A DNA stretch of 64,000 nt from DASYQD01 sp036005845 (GTDB lineage Bacteria; Acidobacteriota; Thermoanaerobaculia; Multivoradales; JAIOJS01), in the NCBI GenBank assembly GCA_036005845.1, contig DASYQD010000060.1:9580-73579 (forward strand), written 5' to 3'. How positions within the stretch are numbered: position 1 is the first letter of the stretch; each line of letters opens with the position of its first letter. Of this stretch, positions 1 to 8,253 are shown piece by piece. Made by a program: the position numbers and the translations under genes. Below the pieces are notes generated by a model. It ran no database searches and had not been told where the DNA came from. It saw only the letters and a program-made list of their open reading frames with translations.

Positions 1-144
1 ATCCACCGCGCCATGGTGTGGAAGGCGGAGCACGTCAGCGACGCGGACATCGCGGCCTACGACGCCGCCCACCCCGCGGGCGCGGCAGGGTTTGCGTTGA
101 GCCCGCCCGGCATCACCGCTGCGGCGCCGGCACCAGGTCGATGA
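1..144 (+). CDS. C-terminal end of an unidentified protein (partial)
   Basis: This is an open frame from the window edge to a TGA at 142-144, giving 47 residues that begin IHRAMVWKAEH. Codon third positions are almost all G or C, as in neighbouring real genes, and the frame reads as ordinary protein until a Pro/Ala-rich end. The start lies outside the window. It converges with the minus-strand metallophosphoesterase gene, and the two 3' ends overlap by about 30 bases. I recognise no family from this fragment. Confidence 0.5.
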   Translation: MHRAMVWKAEHVSDADIAAYDAAHPAGAAGFALSPPGITAAAPAPGR

Positions 145-1078
145 GCGCCACCTCCGGCCGCGACCAGAACCTCACGCGCGGCGCGATTCCGCCCTCCATC
201 CCGATGCCGCGGCTGACGTAGAGCGGGAAACCGAAGCCGTCGGCGTCGGGGTAGAGGCCGCGCTCGAAGCGCTTGCCGAAGCGCGAGAAGGTGATGATGG
301 CGCCGTAGCCGGGGAGCGCCACCTGGCCGCCGTGGACGTGGCCGGCGCAGAAGAGGTCGAGGCGCCGCGCACGCTCGGGGGCGACGAGGTCGGGGAAGGG
401 AGCGTGGTAGAGCACGATCGCGACGCCGTCCGCCGGCAACGAGCGGACCGCCGCGTCGACGAGCTCGGGGTGGTCGAAGGCGGCGCCGGCGACGTGCACG
501 GTGACGCCGTCGACGTCGACGGTCGCGTGGTCGCCGTCGAGCTCGCGGGCGCCGGTGCCGGCGAAGCGCTCGCGGTCGCGGAAGAACCAGACGTCCCAGT
601 TGCCCTTGACGGCGAAGGTGGGCGCGATGCGCGCCAGCTTGGCGAGAACCGCGCGGAAGACGGGCAAACCGGCGGGCGAGTTGGCGGCGTCGCCGGTGAA
701 GACGATGAGGTCGGGGCGCAGGCCGGCAACGAGCGCCAGCAGCCGCTCTTCGAGTAGCGGCTTGGGGTCGGAGTGGATGTCGGAGAGGTGGACGATGCGC
801 ACGCCGCGATGCCCGGCCGGCACACGGGCTGTAGGCACGCGGGTCGTCGTCACCTCGAGCCACCGCGGCTCAATGAACCTTGCGTAGACGATGCACGCGA
901 TGCCGATCGCCGCGAGCGCCACGACCACGCGGCCGATGCGACTGACCGGCGCGCCTGCCGCGCCGAAGAAGCGCCGCAGCAAGACGATGGCGGCGGCGAG
1001 GAAGACGGCCGCGACGACGAGGACGAAGAGCGTGGCGACGAGCTCTTCGCCGGGCGGGCCTTGGGTGGCGGAATGCAT
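113..1078 (-). CDS. Membrane-anchored metallophosphoesterase (calcineurin-like, YkuE type)
   Basis: The protein has 321 residues. The N-terminus carries two hydrophobic segments (about residues 14-35 and 50-68), so the enzyme is probably membrane-anchored. The metallophosphoesterase motifs follow in order: HLSDIH near residue 97, FTGDAANS, KGNWDVW in place of the usual GNHD, and GHVHGGQ. These ligate the two-metal centre of the calcineurin-like fold. The nearest described relatives are the YkuE-type membrane phosphoesterases. The substrate cannot be read from sequence; lipid phosphoesters such as UDP-diacylglucosamine are a family precedent only. The gene stands alone, convergent with the partial gene at the window edge. 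No strong ribosome binding site precedes the ATG. Confidence 0.85.
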   Translation of the reverse strand: MHSATQGPPGEELVATLFVLVVAAVFLAAAIVLLRRFFGAAGAPVSRIGRVVVALAAIGIACIVYARFIEPRWLEVTTTRVPTARVPAGHRGVRIVHLSDIHSDPKPLLEERLLALVAGLRPDLIVFTGDAANSPAGLPVFRAVLAKLARIAPTFAVKGNWDVWFFRDRERFAGTGARELDGDHATVDVDGVTVHVAGAAFDHPELVDAAVRSLPADGVAIVLYHAPFPDLVAPERARRLDLFCAGHVHGGQVALPGYGAIITFSRFGKRFERGLYPDADGFGFPLYVSRGIGMEGGIAPRVRFWSRPEVALIDLVPAPQR

Positions 1079-1323
1079 CGGCGCGCATCATGTCGCGCGT
1101 CGCGCCTGCAAGGTTCGCGTGGAGTTGCCGAAACCACGCGTTCGGGCTTAGACTCTTCCCGGCGATCACCCGCGCCGAACCTCGGTCGGCCTTCCCCCAG
1201 CGAAGGCCCGCGACGAGGCAAAGGGGGGCATACTCCCGGGTCGGTGTCGACGAGCCCTGAACCACTGCCGGGGCCGCGCTGCTGGGGAGCCGTGATCTCG
1301 GCGCGTTCATGGGAGCTCGACAG

Positions 1324-2010
1324 ATGCCCAAGCAGAAAGACCTCAAGCGGGTCGTGCGCAGGCGCATGCGCAAGACCGGCGAGTCGTATACCAGTGCCCG
1401 CGTGCACGTCCTCGGCAAGCGCGACGGCGGCGCGAAAAAGGCGAAGGTCGACTACGCGACGCTCGCCGGCATGAGCGACGAGGCGATCGCGGCGAAGACC
1501 GGCTGCACGTGGGAGAAGTGGGTGAACCACCTCGACTACTTCGGCGCCGCCGACAAGCCGCACCGCGAGATCGTCGATCACGTGCACGGGAAGTTCGGCA
1601 TCCCGGGTTGGTGGGCGCAGACGGTCACGGTCGGCTACGAGCGCATCCGCGGCTTGCGCGCCATCGGCCAGCGCCGCAGCGGCTCGTACGAGACGACGAA
1701 GAGCAAGACGATCGCTGTGCCGCTCGAGCGGTTGTACGCCGCGTTCGCGGATGCCAAGGCGCGCAAGCGGTGGCTCGGCGACGTCGCGCTGGTGGTGCGG
1801 AAGGCCACCCCCGACAAGTCGATGCGCATCACCTGGGACGACGGCACCTCGGTCGAGGCCGGCTTCTTCGCCAAGGGTCCGGAAAAGAGCATGGTGGCGG
1901 TGGCGCACACCAAGCTGCCCGACAAGGCGCGCGCCGACGAGCTCAAGCGCTTCTGGAGCGCGCGGCTCGACGCCCTGGCGGCGCAGCTCGCGGAGTCCGG
2001 GGCGAAATAG
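1324..2010 (+). CDS. DUF4287 / SRPBCC (AHSA1-like) two-domain protein
   Basis: The protein has 228 residues. The first ~40 are very basic and the following segment (MSDEAIAAKTGCTWEKW, then HREIVDHVHG) matches the DUF4287 helical domain. The last ~90 residues look like an SRPBCC/AHSA1 small-ligand-binding fold (KRWLGD, then MRITWDDGTSVE). I start at ATG 1324, where GGGAG lies about 9 bases upstream, rather than at the in-frame ATG 1309. The biochemical role is unknown; such proteins are usually annotated as DUF4287-containing and sit among accessory genes. The gene is not in an obvious operon. Confidence 0.75.
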   Translation: MPKQKDLKRVVRRRMRKTGESYTSARVHVLGKRDGGAKKAKVDYATLAGMSDEAIAAKTGCTWEKWVNHLDYFGAADKPHREIVDHVHGKFGIPGWWAQTVTVGYERIRGLRAIGQRRSGSYETTKSKTIAVPLERLYAAFADAKARKRWLGDVALVVRKATPDKSMRITWDDGTSVEAGFFAKGPEKSMVAVAHTKLPDKARADELKRFWSARLDALAAQLAESGAK

Positions 2011-2155
2011 CCGGGTGACGGGAACCCGCCCGCAGATCGCTGCGGGCGGGACCGCCGTCACTCGTTTGGGGACTTCGCCGCCCGCGCAAGGCTTCGGACG
2101 CCAATTCCGTCTGAATGGGCGGAGGAATGCCTATGGCATCATGGAGGAGCCGACG

Positions 2156-2725
2156 ATGGTGCGAACAATGGCGGAGACCGCGACCAAGCTCACGTACGAC
2201 GACTTCCTGCTCTTCCCGGATGACGGGATGCGGCACGAGCTCATCGACGGCGAGCACTACGTGAGCCCCTCGCCAAACCTGCGGCACCAGCGGTTGCTGG
2301 CGCGGCTCAACTTGCTCGTCGCGAACTTCGCCGTCGAGCGGCGCCTGGGCGAGGTCTTCTTCGCACCGTTCGACGTGGTGTTTACTCGCCACGACGTGGT
2401 GGAGCCGGACCTGCTTTTCGTCAGCAACGAAAGGAAGGCTATCCTCACCGCCCCGAACGTGCAGGGCGCGCCCGACCTCGTCGTCGAGGTGCTCTCACCG
2501 TCAAACCGCAGGCAGGACGAGGTGGTCAAGCGCTCGCTGTACGACCGCGGCGGCGTCAGCGAATATTGGATCGTCGATCCTGACGTGGAGACGATCAAGG
2601 TATTCCGGCGTGGCGAAGGAACGTTCGGGCGCGCGCTCCTGCTCAGTGCCCACGACGGCGACAAGCTCGTATCGCCGCTGTTCCCGGGTCTCGAGATCCC
2701 GCTCGCCGCTCTCTTCGCTGAGTAG
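2156..2725 (+). CDS. Uma2-family (DUF820) PD-(D/E)XK nuclease-like protein
   Basis: The protein has 189 residues. It shows the Uma2/DUF820 layout: an N-terminal TYDDFLLFPDDGMRHELIDG segment, then EPDLLFVSNER, then PDLVVEVLSPSNR with the conserved D...EVLS, and KRSLYDRGGVSEYWIVDP. This is the PD-(D/E)XK restriction-endonuclease-like fold, but cellular function is not established for most members, which are often scattered and mobile. I chose ATG 2156 because GGAGGAG lies 8 bases upstream; ATG 2141 and ATG 2168 are in frame. The gene ends a few bases before the convergent minus-strand epimerase gene. Confidence 0.85.
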   Translation: MVRTMAETATKLTYDDFLLFPDDGMRHELIDGEHYVSPSPNLRHQRLLARLNLLVANFAVERRLGEVFFAPFDVVFTRHDVVEPDLLFVSNERKAILTAPNVQGAPDLVVEVLSPSNRRQDEVVKRSLYDRGGVSEYWIVDPDVETIKVFRRGEGTFGRALLLSAHDGDKLVSPLFPGLEIPLAALFAE

Positions 2726-2737
2726 GCGAACCGCGGA

Positions 2738-3733
2738 CTAGCCCCACAGCTCGCGCGGCGGCGGGTGCAGGATCGCGCCTTCGTAGCGCATCGGCGGTTC
2801 GCGGTCGGTGCCTTGCAGCAGCGGACCGTCGAGATCGACGAAGCGGCAGTGCTGGGCGACGACGAAGGCAGGCGCCATCGCCAGCGAGGAGCCGAGCATG
2901 TTGCCCACCATCAGGCCGAGGTCGAGCTCGCGGCAGCGTTGCACGATACACAGCGCTTCGCTGAGGCCGCCGCACTTGTCGAGCTTGACGTTGACGAAGT
3001 CGTAGCGGCCGGCCAGCTCGTCGAGGCCGGCCGAAGTCTGGCTCGACTCGTCGGCGCAGAGCGGCACCGGCGCGTCCCAATCGACGAGCGCGGTGTCGGC
3101 ACCGGCGGGCAGTGGCTGCTCGACGAGCGCGATGCGGTGGTCGACCAGCGCCGGCGCGATATCGGCGAGGAGGGCGGCATTCCATGAGCCGTTGGCGTCG
3201 ACGAGCAGCTCCGCGTCGGGCCGCGCCGCGCGCACGGCGGCGACGCGGGCGGCGGGGTCGTCAGCGTCGAGCTTGAGCTTGAGCAGCGGATACTCCGCGG
3301 CGTGTCCGGCCGCGACCGCCATCGCCTCGGGGGCGTCGAGGCTGAGCGTGAACGCCGTCGTCACCGGCCGCGGCGCCATGTCGAGCAGGCTCCAGATCGT
3401 CCGCCGGGTGTGTTTGCATCGCAGGTCCCAGAACGCGCAGTCCAGCGCGTTGGCGGCGCCGCCGCCAGGCAGCTCCGCGACGATCGCGGCCAGCTCCTCG
3501 AACTGCGGCGCAGCATCGTCTAGGCGCTCGATCGCCGATCGCCGCGCTTCGATCTGCGCGCGCACGCTCTCGGCGGTCTCGCCCAGGTAGTCGACGCCGA
3601 GCGCCTCGCCGCGCCCGCGAGCTGTGCTGGTCTCTAGCGTGACCGTGACGGTGACGATGCTCTCGGTCGTCGAACCGGCGATGACGAACGGCTCGCGCAG
3701 CGGCCACTCGTCGAGATCGATGGACAGCTTCAC
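2738..3733 (-). CDS. dgcA: Enolase-superfamily dipeptide epimerase / N-acetyl-D-glutamate racemase (DgcA-like)
   Basis: The protein has 331 residues and belongs to the muconate-lactonizing-enzyme branch of the enolase superfamily. The catalytic KxK pair is at K152/K154 (LLKLKLD). The metal ligands are D179 (LLVDANG), E205 (LVEQPLP) and D228 (CADESS), and the opposite-face lysine is at K250/K253 (VNVKLDK). It starts at GTG 3733, overlapping the stop of the DUF1611 gene as GTGA, so translation is coupled. L-Ala-D/L-Glu epimerases share this architecture. The DUF1611 partner instead suggests the DgcN-DgcA pair, in which D-Glu is N-acetylated and then racemised. The symbol is inferred from the pairing and not proven. 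Confidence 0.8.
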   Translation of the reverse strand: MKLSIDLDEWPLREPFVIAGSTTESIVTVTVTLETSTARGRGEALGVDYLGETAESVRAQIEARRSAIERLDDAAPQFEELAAIVAELPGGGAANALDCAFWDLRCKHTRRTIWSLLDMAPRPVTTAFTLSLDAPEAMAVAAGHAAEYPLLKLKLDADDPAARVAAVRAARPDAELLVDANGSWNAALLADIAPALVDHRIALVEQPLPAGADTALVDWDAPVPLCADESSQTSAGLDELAGRYDFVNVKLDKCGGLSEALCIVQRCRELDLGLMVGNMLGSSLAMAPAFVVAQHCRFVDLDGPLLQGTDREPPMRYEGAILHPPPRELWG

Positions 3734-4752
3734 GGAGGAAAGAGCGCGAGCAGCGCGTCGACGAGAGGGCCGACGCCGCCGCACAGCGGATCGACGCAGG
3801 GAAGGTCGGTGTCCGCGCACACCGCAGCGAGCGCGCTGTCTCGTTCGTTCTCGTCGAGGCTCGAGGTGTTGAGGCTGATGCCCAGCCACTCGACGTTCGG
3901 GTTGGTCAGCGCCGCAGCTTCGCGGTAGCGGCGCAACGCTTCGGCCAACAGGGGAATCGGGAAGTCGGGGTATTCGTCGATCGTCGCGCGGCCCGCCTCG
4001 TGGCAAAGGACGAGCAGGTCGGGCTGCGTGCCGTGGACGAGGCCGAGCGTGACGCCGGCATAGGCGGGGTGGAAGAGCGAGCCCTGGCCTTCGACGACGT
4101 CCCAGTGCTCCGGCGCCGCGTCGGGCGACAGTGCCTCGGCGGCCCCGGCGACGAAGTCGCTCACTACGGCGTCGATGGGGATGCCGCTGCCGGCGATGAG
4201 GATGCCGGTCTGGCCCGTGGCGCGGAACGTGGCGTCGACGCCGCGGGCACGCAGCTCGCGGGCGAGGGCGAGCGCCGTGTACTTCTTGCCGACGCAGCAG
4301 TCGGTGCCGACGGTGAGCAGGCGGCGGCCGCTGCGGCGGCGGCCGCTCGCCAGCGGGATCCGCGTTGGCGGCACACGGACGTCGATCAGCCGGCGGCCGT
4401 GCCGCCGCGCCGTCGCCGCGAGCTGGGCATGATCGGCGAGCCGCGCGTGCATGCCGCTGGCGACGTCGAGTCCGGCAGCGAGAGTCTCGTCGAAGGTGGC
4501 CACCCACGTGGGATCGAGGCCGCCGCCCAGCGGCGCCACGCCGACGACGAGCGTCCGCGCGCCCACGGCCGCCGCCTCACGCGGCGTCATGTCAGGAAGT
4601 CCGAGGTCCACCGCGCAACCGGGCAGGCGGAGCTGGCCGAGGCAGCGCTCGCGGCACCAGTCGACGAGCCCGCGGCCCGTCTTGGCGTCGAGCGGATTGC
4701 GGACGGCGCCGAGGAAGATGAGGTAGGGCGCGGCGACTTCACTGCGGGTCAT
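3730..4752 (-). CDS. dgcN: DUF1611 protein, DgcN-type N-acetyltransferase
   Basis: The protein has 340 residues. The first ~140 residues form a DUF1611 N-terminal Rossmann-like domain, followed by a P-loop-like GTDCCVGKKYT at 149-159 and the conserved GQGSLFHPAY and HEAGR segments. From memory, DUF1611 proteins have been described as D-glutamate N-acetyltransferases (DgcN) acting with an N-acetyl-D-glutamate racemase (DgcA). The next gene here is a DgcA-type enzyme. The ATG at 4752 overlaps the stop of the upstream hydrolase gene as ATGA, and the stop overlaps the next gene's GTG. Family membership is well supported. The acetyltransferase assignment rests on the family and the gene pair. Confidence 0.8.
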   Translation of the reverse strand: MTRSEVAAPYLIFLGAVRNPLDAKTGRGLVDWCRERCLGQLRLPGCAVDLGLPDMTPREAAAVGARTLVVGVAPLGGGLDPTWVATFDETLAAGLDVASGMHARLADHAQLAATARRHGRRLIDVRVPPTRIPLASGRRRSGRRLLTVGTDCCVGKKYTALALARELRARGVDATFRATGQTGILIAGSGIPIDAVVSDFVAGAAEALSPDAAPEHWDVVEGQGSLFHPAYAGVTLGLVHGTQPDLLVLCHEAGRATIDEYPDFPIPLLAEALRRYREAAALTNPNVEWLGISLNTSSLDENERDSALAAVCADTDLPCVDPLCGGVGPLVDALLALFPP

Positions 4753-7730
4753 GGCGCGCGCCGCAGCACGCGCCCCGGCCGCAGGCCCGTCGCCGAGCCG
4801 TTCGCGTACACCGGCCGCCCGTTGACCCACACGCGCTCGATGCCGGCCGACAGCGCGTGCGGATCGCTGGTCGTCGCGCGGTCGATCACCGTCGCCGGGT
4901 CGAAGAGCACGAGGTCGGCGAACGCTCCCGGCACCACCCGGCCGCGACGCTCGATGCCCACGTGGTCGGCGGCGAGCGAGGTCATCCGCCGCACCGCCTC
5001 CTCGAGCGAGAGCACGCCGCGCTCGCGCACGTAGCGGCCGAGCACGCGCGGATAGGTGCCGAAGCCGCGCGGGTGACTGCCGTCGAGCTGGCCGTCGGTG
5101 CAGAGGTTGGTGTGCGGCCAGGCGAGCAGCTTCTCGAGGTCGCCTTCCACCATGCTGGTGCCGATGACGTCCTCGACGTCGGTCCTGCCCTGCGCGCGCA
5201 TCGCTTCCGCGTCGTGGATGAGGGCGAGCAGCGTCACCTCGGGCGCCTCGCCGCGCTCCTTGGCGATGTCGGCGACGGTGCGATTCGCGTAGCTCGGGTT
5301 GGGCAGGTAGTGGCCGAGCAGCAGACCGTCGGCGGGCGCGATCTCGGCGAGCACGCGGCGCGACTCGGCGAGGTCGTCGAAGTCGCGCGCCGGGAAGAGC
5401 ACGGTGAGCCCCGAGTGCCAGTACAGGTAGGGGTAGATGTCGGCGGTGACGTCGATCCCCTCTTTGCGCGCCCCGTCGAGCAGCGCCAGCAGGCGCGGCG
5501 CCTGCCCCCACCACGAGCGCATGGCGAGCTTGACGTGCGAGATCTGCACCGGCAGCTTCGCCTCGCGGCCGATGGTCAGGATCTCGTCGATCGCTTCCCA
5601 GAAGTGGCGGTCTTCGCTGCGCACGTGGCTGATGTAGCGGCCGCCGTGGCGCGCGGCGACCTTGGCCAGCGCCAGCACCTCGTCGCGGCTGCTGTAGATG
5701 CCGGGGTCGTACTCGAGACCGGTGGAGAGCCCGAGGGCGCCGGTCTCGAGGTCGCGCTCGAGCAGCTTCGCCATCTTGGCGACCTCGGCGCTCGTCGCTA
5801 TGCGCTTGTAGTCCTTGCCGAGCACCTGGTCGCGCAGCGTGCCGTGGCCGGAGTAGGCCGCGAGGTTGACGGCCGCCGGCGCCGCGTCGAGCTTGGCGAA
5901 GAAGGCGGCGAGCGGGAAGGGCGAGTCGCCGTCCTGGCCGCCGACAACGGTGGTGATCCCCTGGCTCACCGCGGCGAGCGCCTCCGGCATCGCCAGCAGG
6001 TCGGAGTCGGCGTGCGAGTGGGTGTCGATGAAGCCCGGAGCGAGCACCAGGCCGTGAGCATCGAAGACCTCGTCGTCGGGCTGCGGCGGCACGTCGCCGA
6101 CGGCGGCGATGCGGTCGCCGACGATACGCAGGCTGCCGGTGCGCGCCGATGCGCCGGTGCCGTCGATCACGCGCGCGTTGACGATGAGCAGCGCGCGCGG
6201 CTGCGGATCGATGCGGCGGAACGCGATGCCGGGACGCTCCGTCGCAGTGGCGGCCTCGTCGCCCGAGTCGAGCCGCATCTCGAAGCCCTCGACCTCACCG
6301 TCGGGGCGCGGTACGAAGTGGAGCGTCATCCATCCATCGAGCCGCCAATCCATGGTTCGGGGTACCGCCAGCGCCGCTCCAGCCACGGCCGCAGGCGGGT
6401 TGGCCGCTGCCGGCATCGGTGTCAGCGCCGATGGGTGGGCGTCGTGGCCGATGCGCACCAACGCACCGTCGCGCACCGCCAGCTCCCACGTCGTCGCTAG
6501 CTCGTCGCTCCAATAGCGCCCCGCGAACGGCTCCAGTCGCCCGCTGAGCGACGAGCTCGCGGTCGTGTCGGCGGCGGCGGCGTCCGGCGCCGGCGATGGC
6601 GGAGCCGGCGGCGGAGGCGGCGGCTCCTCGCCCAGCACCGCCGCGGCGACCGCGTCGACCTTCGGCCCCAGCGGCAACCAGCCCTGACGCGAGAAGTTGC
6701 AGAGCACCGCCACCCCGAGCCGTTCCCATGGCACGTGCAGCACCTGCGCGCGGTAGCCGGCCCAGGCGCCGCCGTGGCGTTGCGCCGGGCGCCCGCTCCA
6801 GGTGATGCCGAACAGCCCGAAGCCGTAGGTGCTGCCGTCGCCTTGCGCCGTCGGCAGCCCCGGGCTCGCCATCAGCTCGGCGAAGCGGGGGCCGCCGACC
6901 TTCCCCGTTTCGAGATTGCCCATCCAGCGCGCCAAGTCCTCGACGGTGGTGAAGACGCTGCCGTCGCCCACCTGCTCCCAGTCCGACATGTCGATGCCGA
7001 ACCGTCCGTCGCGCTCCTCGTAGCCTTGCGCGCGGTGCGGCACGACGCGGAGGTGATCGTCGTGGACGTGCGTCGAGGTCATGCCGAGCGGCGCGAACAG
7101 GCGCTCCTCCGCGAAGCGCGAGAGCGGCATGCCGGCGGCGCGCTCGACGACGAGGCCGAGCAGGAAGTAGCCGGTGTTGGAGTACTCGAAGCGCTCGCCG
7201 GGCGCGAAGTCGACGCCGCGCTGGCGCCCGAGCATGGCCAGCGCTTCGCCAGTGGTCGTGAGGTCCGCCACGTCGTCGCCGGCGAGGGCCATCAGCGTCG
7301 TGTAGTCGCGCAGCCCGCCGCCGTGGTGCAGCAGGTGGCGGATGGTGATCTTCGCCCCGTAGTCGGGCACCTCGGGCACGAAGCGGCGCACGTCGTCGTC
7401 CAAGTCGAGCTTGCCGTCGAGCGCGAGCAGCGCGATCGACGCGGCGGTGAACTGCTTCGAGACCGAGCCGACGTCGAACACCGTCCGCGGGTCGATGGGC
7501 ACGCCGTGCTCGAGGTCGGCCATGCCGTAGCCGCGCCCGAAGACGAGCGTGCCGTCGCGCGCCACGCCGACCGCGCAGCCCGGACGGTTGCGGCCGCTCC
7601 ACTCGGTGAAGAGCGCGTCGATCGATCGCCCGACGCCAGCGGGGAGCGCGCGCTGCGCGGCGCGGGCCGCCGCGGCGGACACCGCCAGCAAAGCGAGCGC
7701 ACAGGCCGCGGTCCGGCGGATTGCGGTCAT
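4749..7730 (-). CDS. Secreted serine beta-lactamase-like hydrolase fused to N-acyl-D-amino-acid deacylase
   Basis: The protein has 993 residues. Residues 1-25 are a signal peptide (MTAIRRTAAC..., then an Ala-rich h-region), so it is exported. Residues ~30-365 are a class C beta-lactamase/peptidase S12 domain with S89-x-x-K92 (SVSK), Y183-S-N185 and H319-G-G. A Pro-rich linker (369-385) and a small beta domain (~395-510) follow. Residues ~514-993 are an amidohydrolase of the D-aminoacylase family, with the HSHAD metal motif at 571-575, SHV and SHVK histidines, and GHYLPN. I use ATG 7730, not an upstream ATG, because it places the signal peptide at the N-terminus. The first gene of a coupled operon with dgcN and dgcA, it could release D-amino acids outside the cytoplasm. 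Confidence 0.85.
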   Translation of the reverse strand: MTAIRRTAACALALLAVSAAAARAAQRALPAGVGRSIDALFTEWSGRNRPGCAVGVARDGTLVFGRGYGMADLEHGVPIDPRTVFDVGSVSKQFTAASIALLALDGKLDLDDDVRRFVPEVPDYGAKITIRHLLHHGGGLRDYTTLMALAGDDVADLTTTGEALAMLGRQRGVDFAPGERFEYSNTGYFLLGLVVERAAGMPLSRFAEERLFAPLGMTSTHVHDDHLRVVPHRAQGYEERDGRFGIDMSDWEQVGDGSVFTTVEDLARWMGNLETGKVGGPRFAELMASPGLPTAQGDGSTYGFGLFGITWSGRPAQRHGGAWAGYRAQVLHVPWERLGVAVLCNFSRQGWLPLGPKVDAVAAAVLGEEPPPPPPAPPSPAPDAAAADTTASSSLSGRLEPFAGRYWSDELATTWELAVRDGALVRIGHDAHPSALTPMPAAANPPAAVAGAALAVPRTMDWRLDGWMTLHFVPRPDGEVEGFEMRLDSGDEAATATERPGIAFRRIDPQPRALLIVNARVIDGTGASARTGSLRIVGDRIAAVGDVPPQPDDEVFDAHGLVLAPGFIDTHSHADSDLLAMPEALAAVSQGITTVVGGQDGDSPFPLAAFFAKLDAAPAAVNLAAYSGHGTLRDQVLGKDYKRIATSAEVAKMAKLLERDLETGALGLSTGLEYDPGIYSSRDEVLALAKVAARHGGRYISHVRSEDRHFWEAIDEILTIGREAKLPVQISHVKLAMRSWWGQAPRLLALLDGARKEGIDVTADIYPYLYWHSGLTVLFPARDFDDLAESRRVLAEIAPADGLLLGHYLPNPSYANRTVADIAKERGEAPEVTLLALIHDAEAMRAQGRTDVEDVIGTSMVEGDLEKLLAWPHTNLCTDGQLDGSHPRGFGTYPRVLGRYVRERGVLSLEEAVRRMTSLAADHVGIERRGRVVPGAFADLVLFDPATVIDRATTSDPHALSAGIERVWVNGRPVYANGSATGLRPGRVLRRAP

Positions 7731-7782
7731 TTGGTGCGTCAGCCTACCAAGCACGCGCCGACGGCGCATCGGCCTCGGCAGG

Positions 7783-8246
7783 TCAGTAGATCTCGCCGCG
7801 CGACGAGGTGAGGACGCCGTCCTCGACGCTCAGCGTGTAGGCGATGCCGCCGCTGCCCTGCCAGCGGCGGAGGTCGAAGCGGCCGCCCGGGCCGATGCGG
7901 TAGACGTCGACGTCGCGGAAGGTCGGCGGTTTGCCGGCGATGCACACCTCGGGCGGACCGGGCGTTCCCGGAGGCGCGCAGCACGAACGAAGTCGCCGCC
8001 GCCGGCGTGCGCGCCCATGGCGACGTAGTTCTCGTCGAAGTGGTCGCCGCCGCCCTGGAGGACGAGGAGCCCGCTCGTCTTGGTGACCACGTCGGCGGGG
8101 TTGCCGACCACGAAGTGGCGGTAGCCGGGCGCGGCTGACGGCGCTACGGCGGAGCAGCCGAGCGGCACCAGGCAGGCGATGACCAACGGTGCTGCCGCGT
8201 GTATCAAGCGATGATCGTATCGCCGTGCACGCGGCCGTGGCATCAT
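7783..8246 (-). pseudogene. Frameshifted small lipoprotein-like gene
   Basis: Two reading frames must be joined. The first encodes a basic N-terminus, a hydrophobic segment ending PLGC, and YRHFVVGNPADVVTKTSG up to about position 7990. The second continues with EVCIAGKPPTFRDVDVYR and ends SSRGEIY before a TGA at 7783. Both halves read as real protein with consistent codon use. The joint needs one extra base near 7985-7992. Either the gene is broken or the assembly has a one-base error. The start is uncertain: ATG 8246 or 8243 lies only a few bases from the divergent gene at 8254, and TTG 8207 is possible. No family is recognised. The N-terminus suggests an envelope lipoprotein. Confidence 0.5.
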
Positions 8247-8253
8247 CGCCCGC

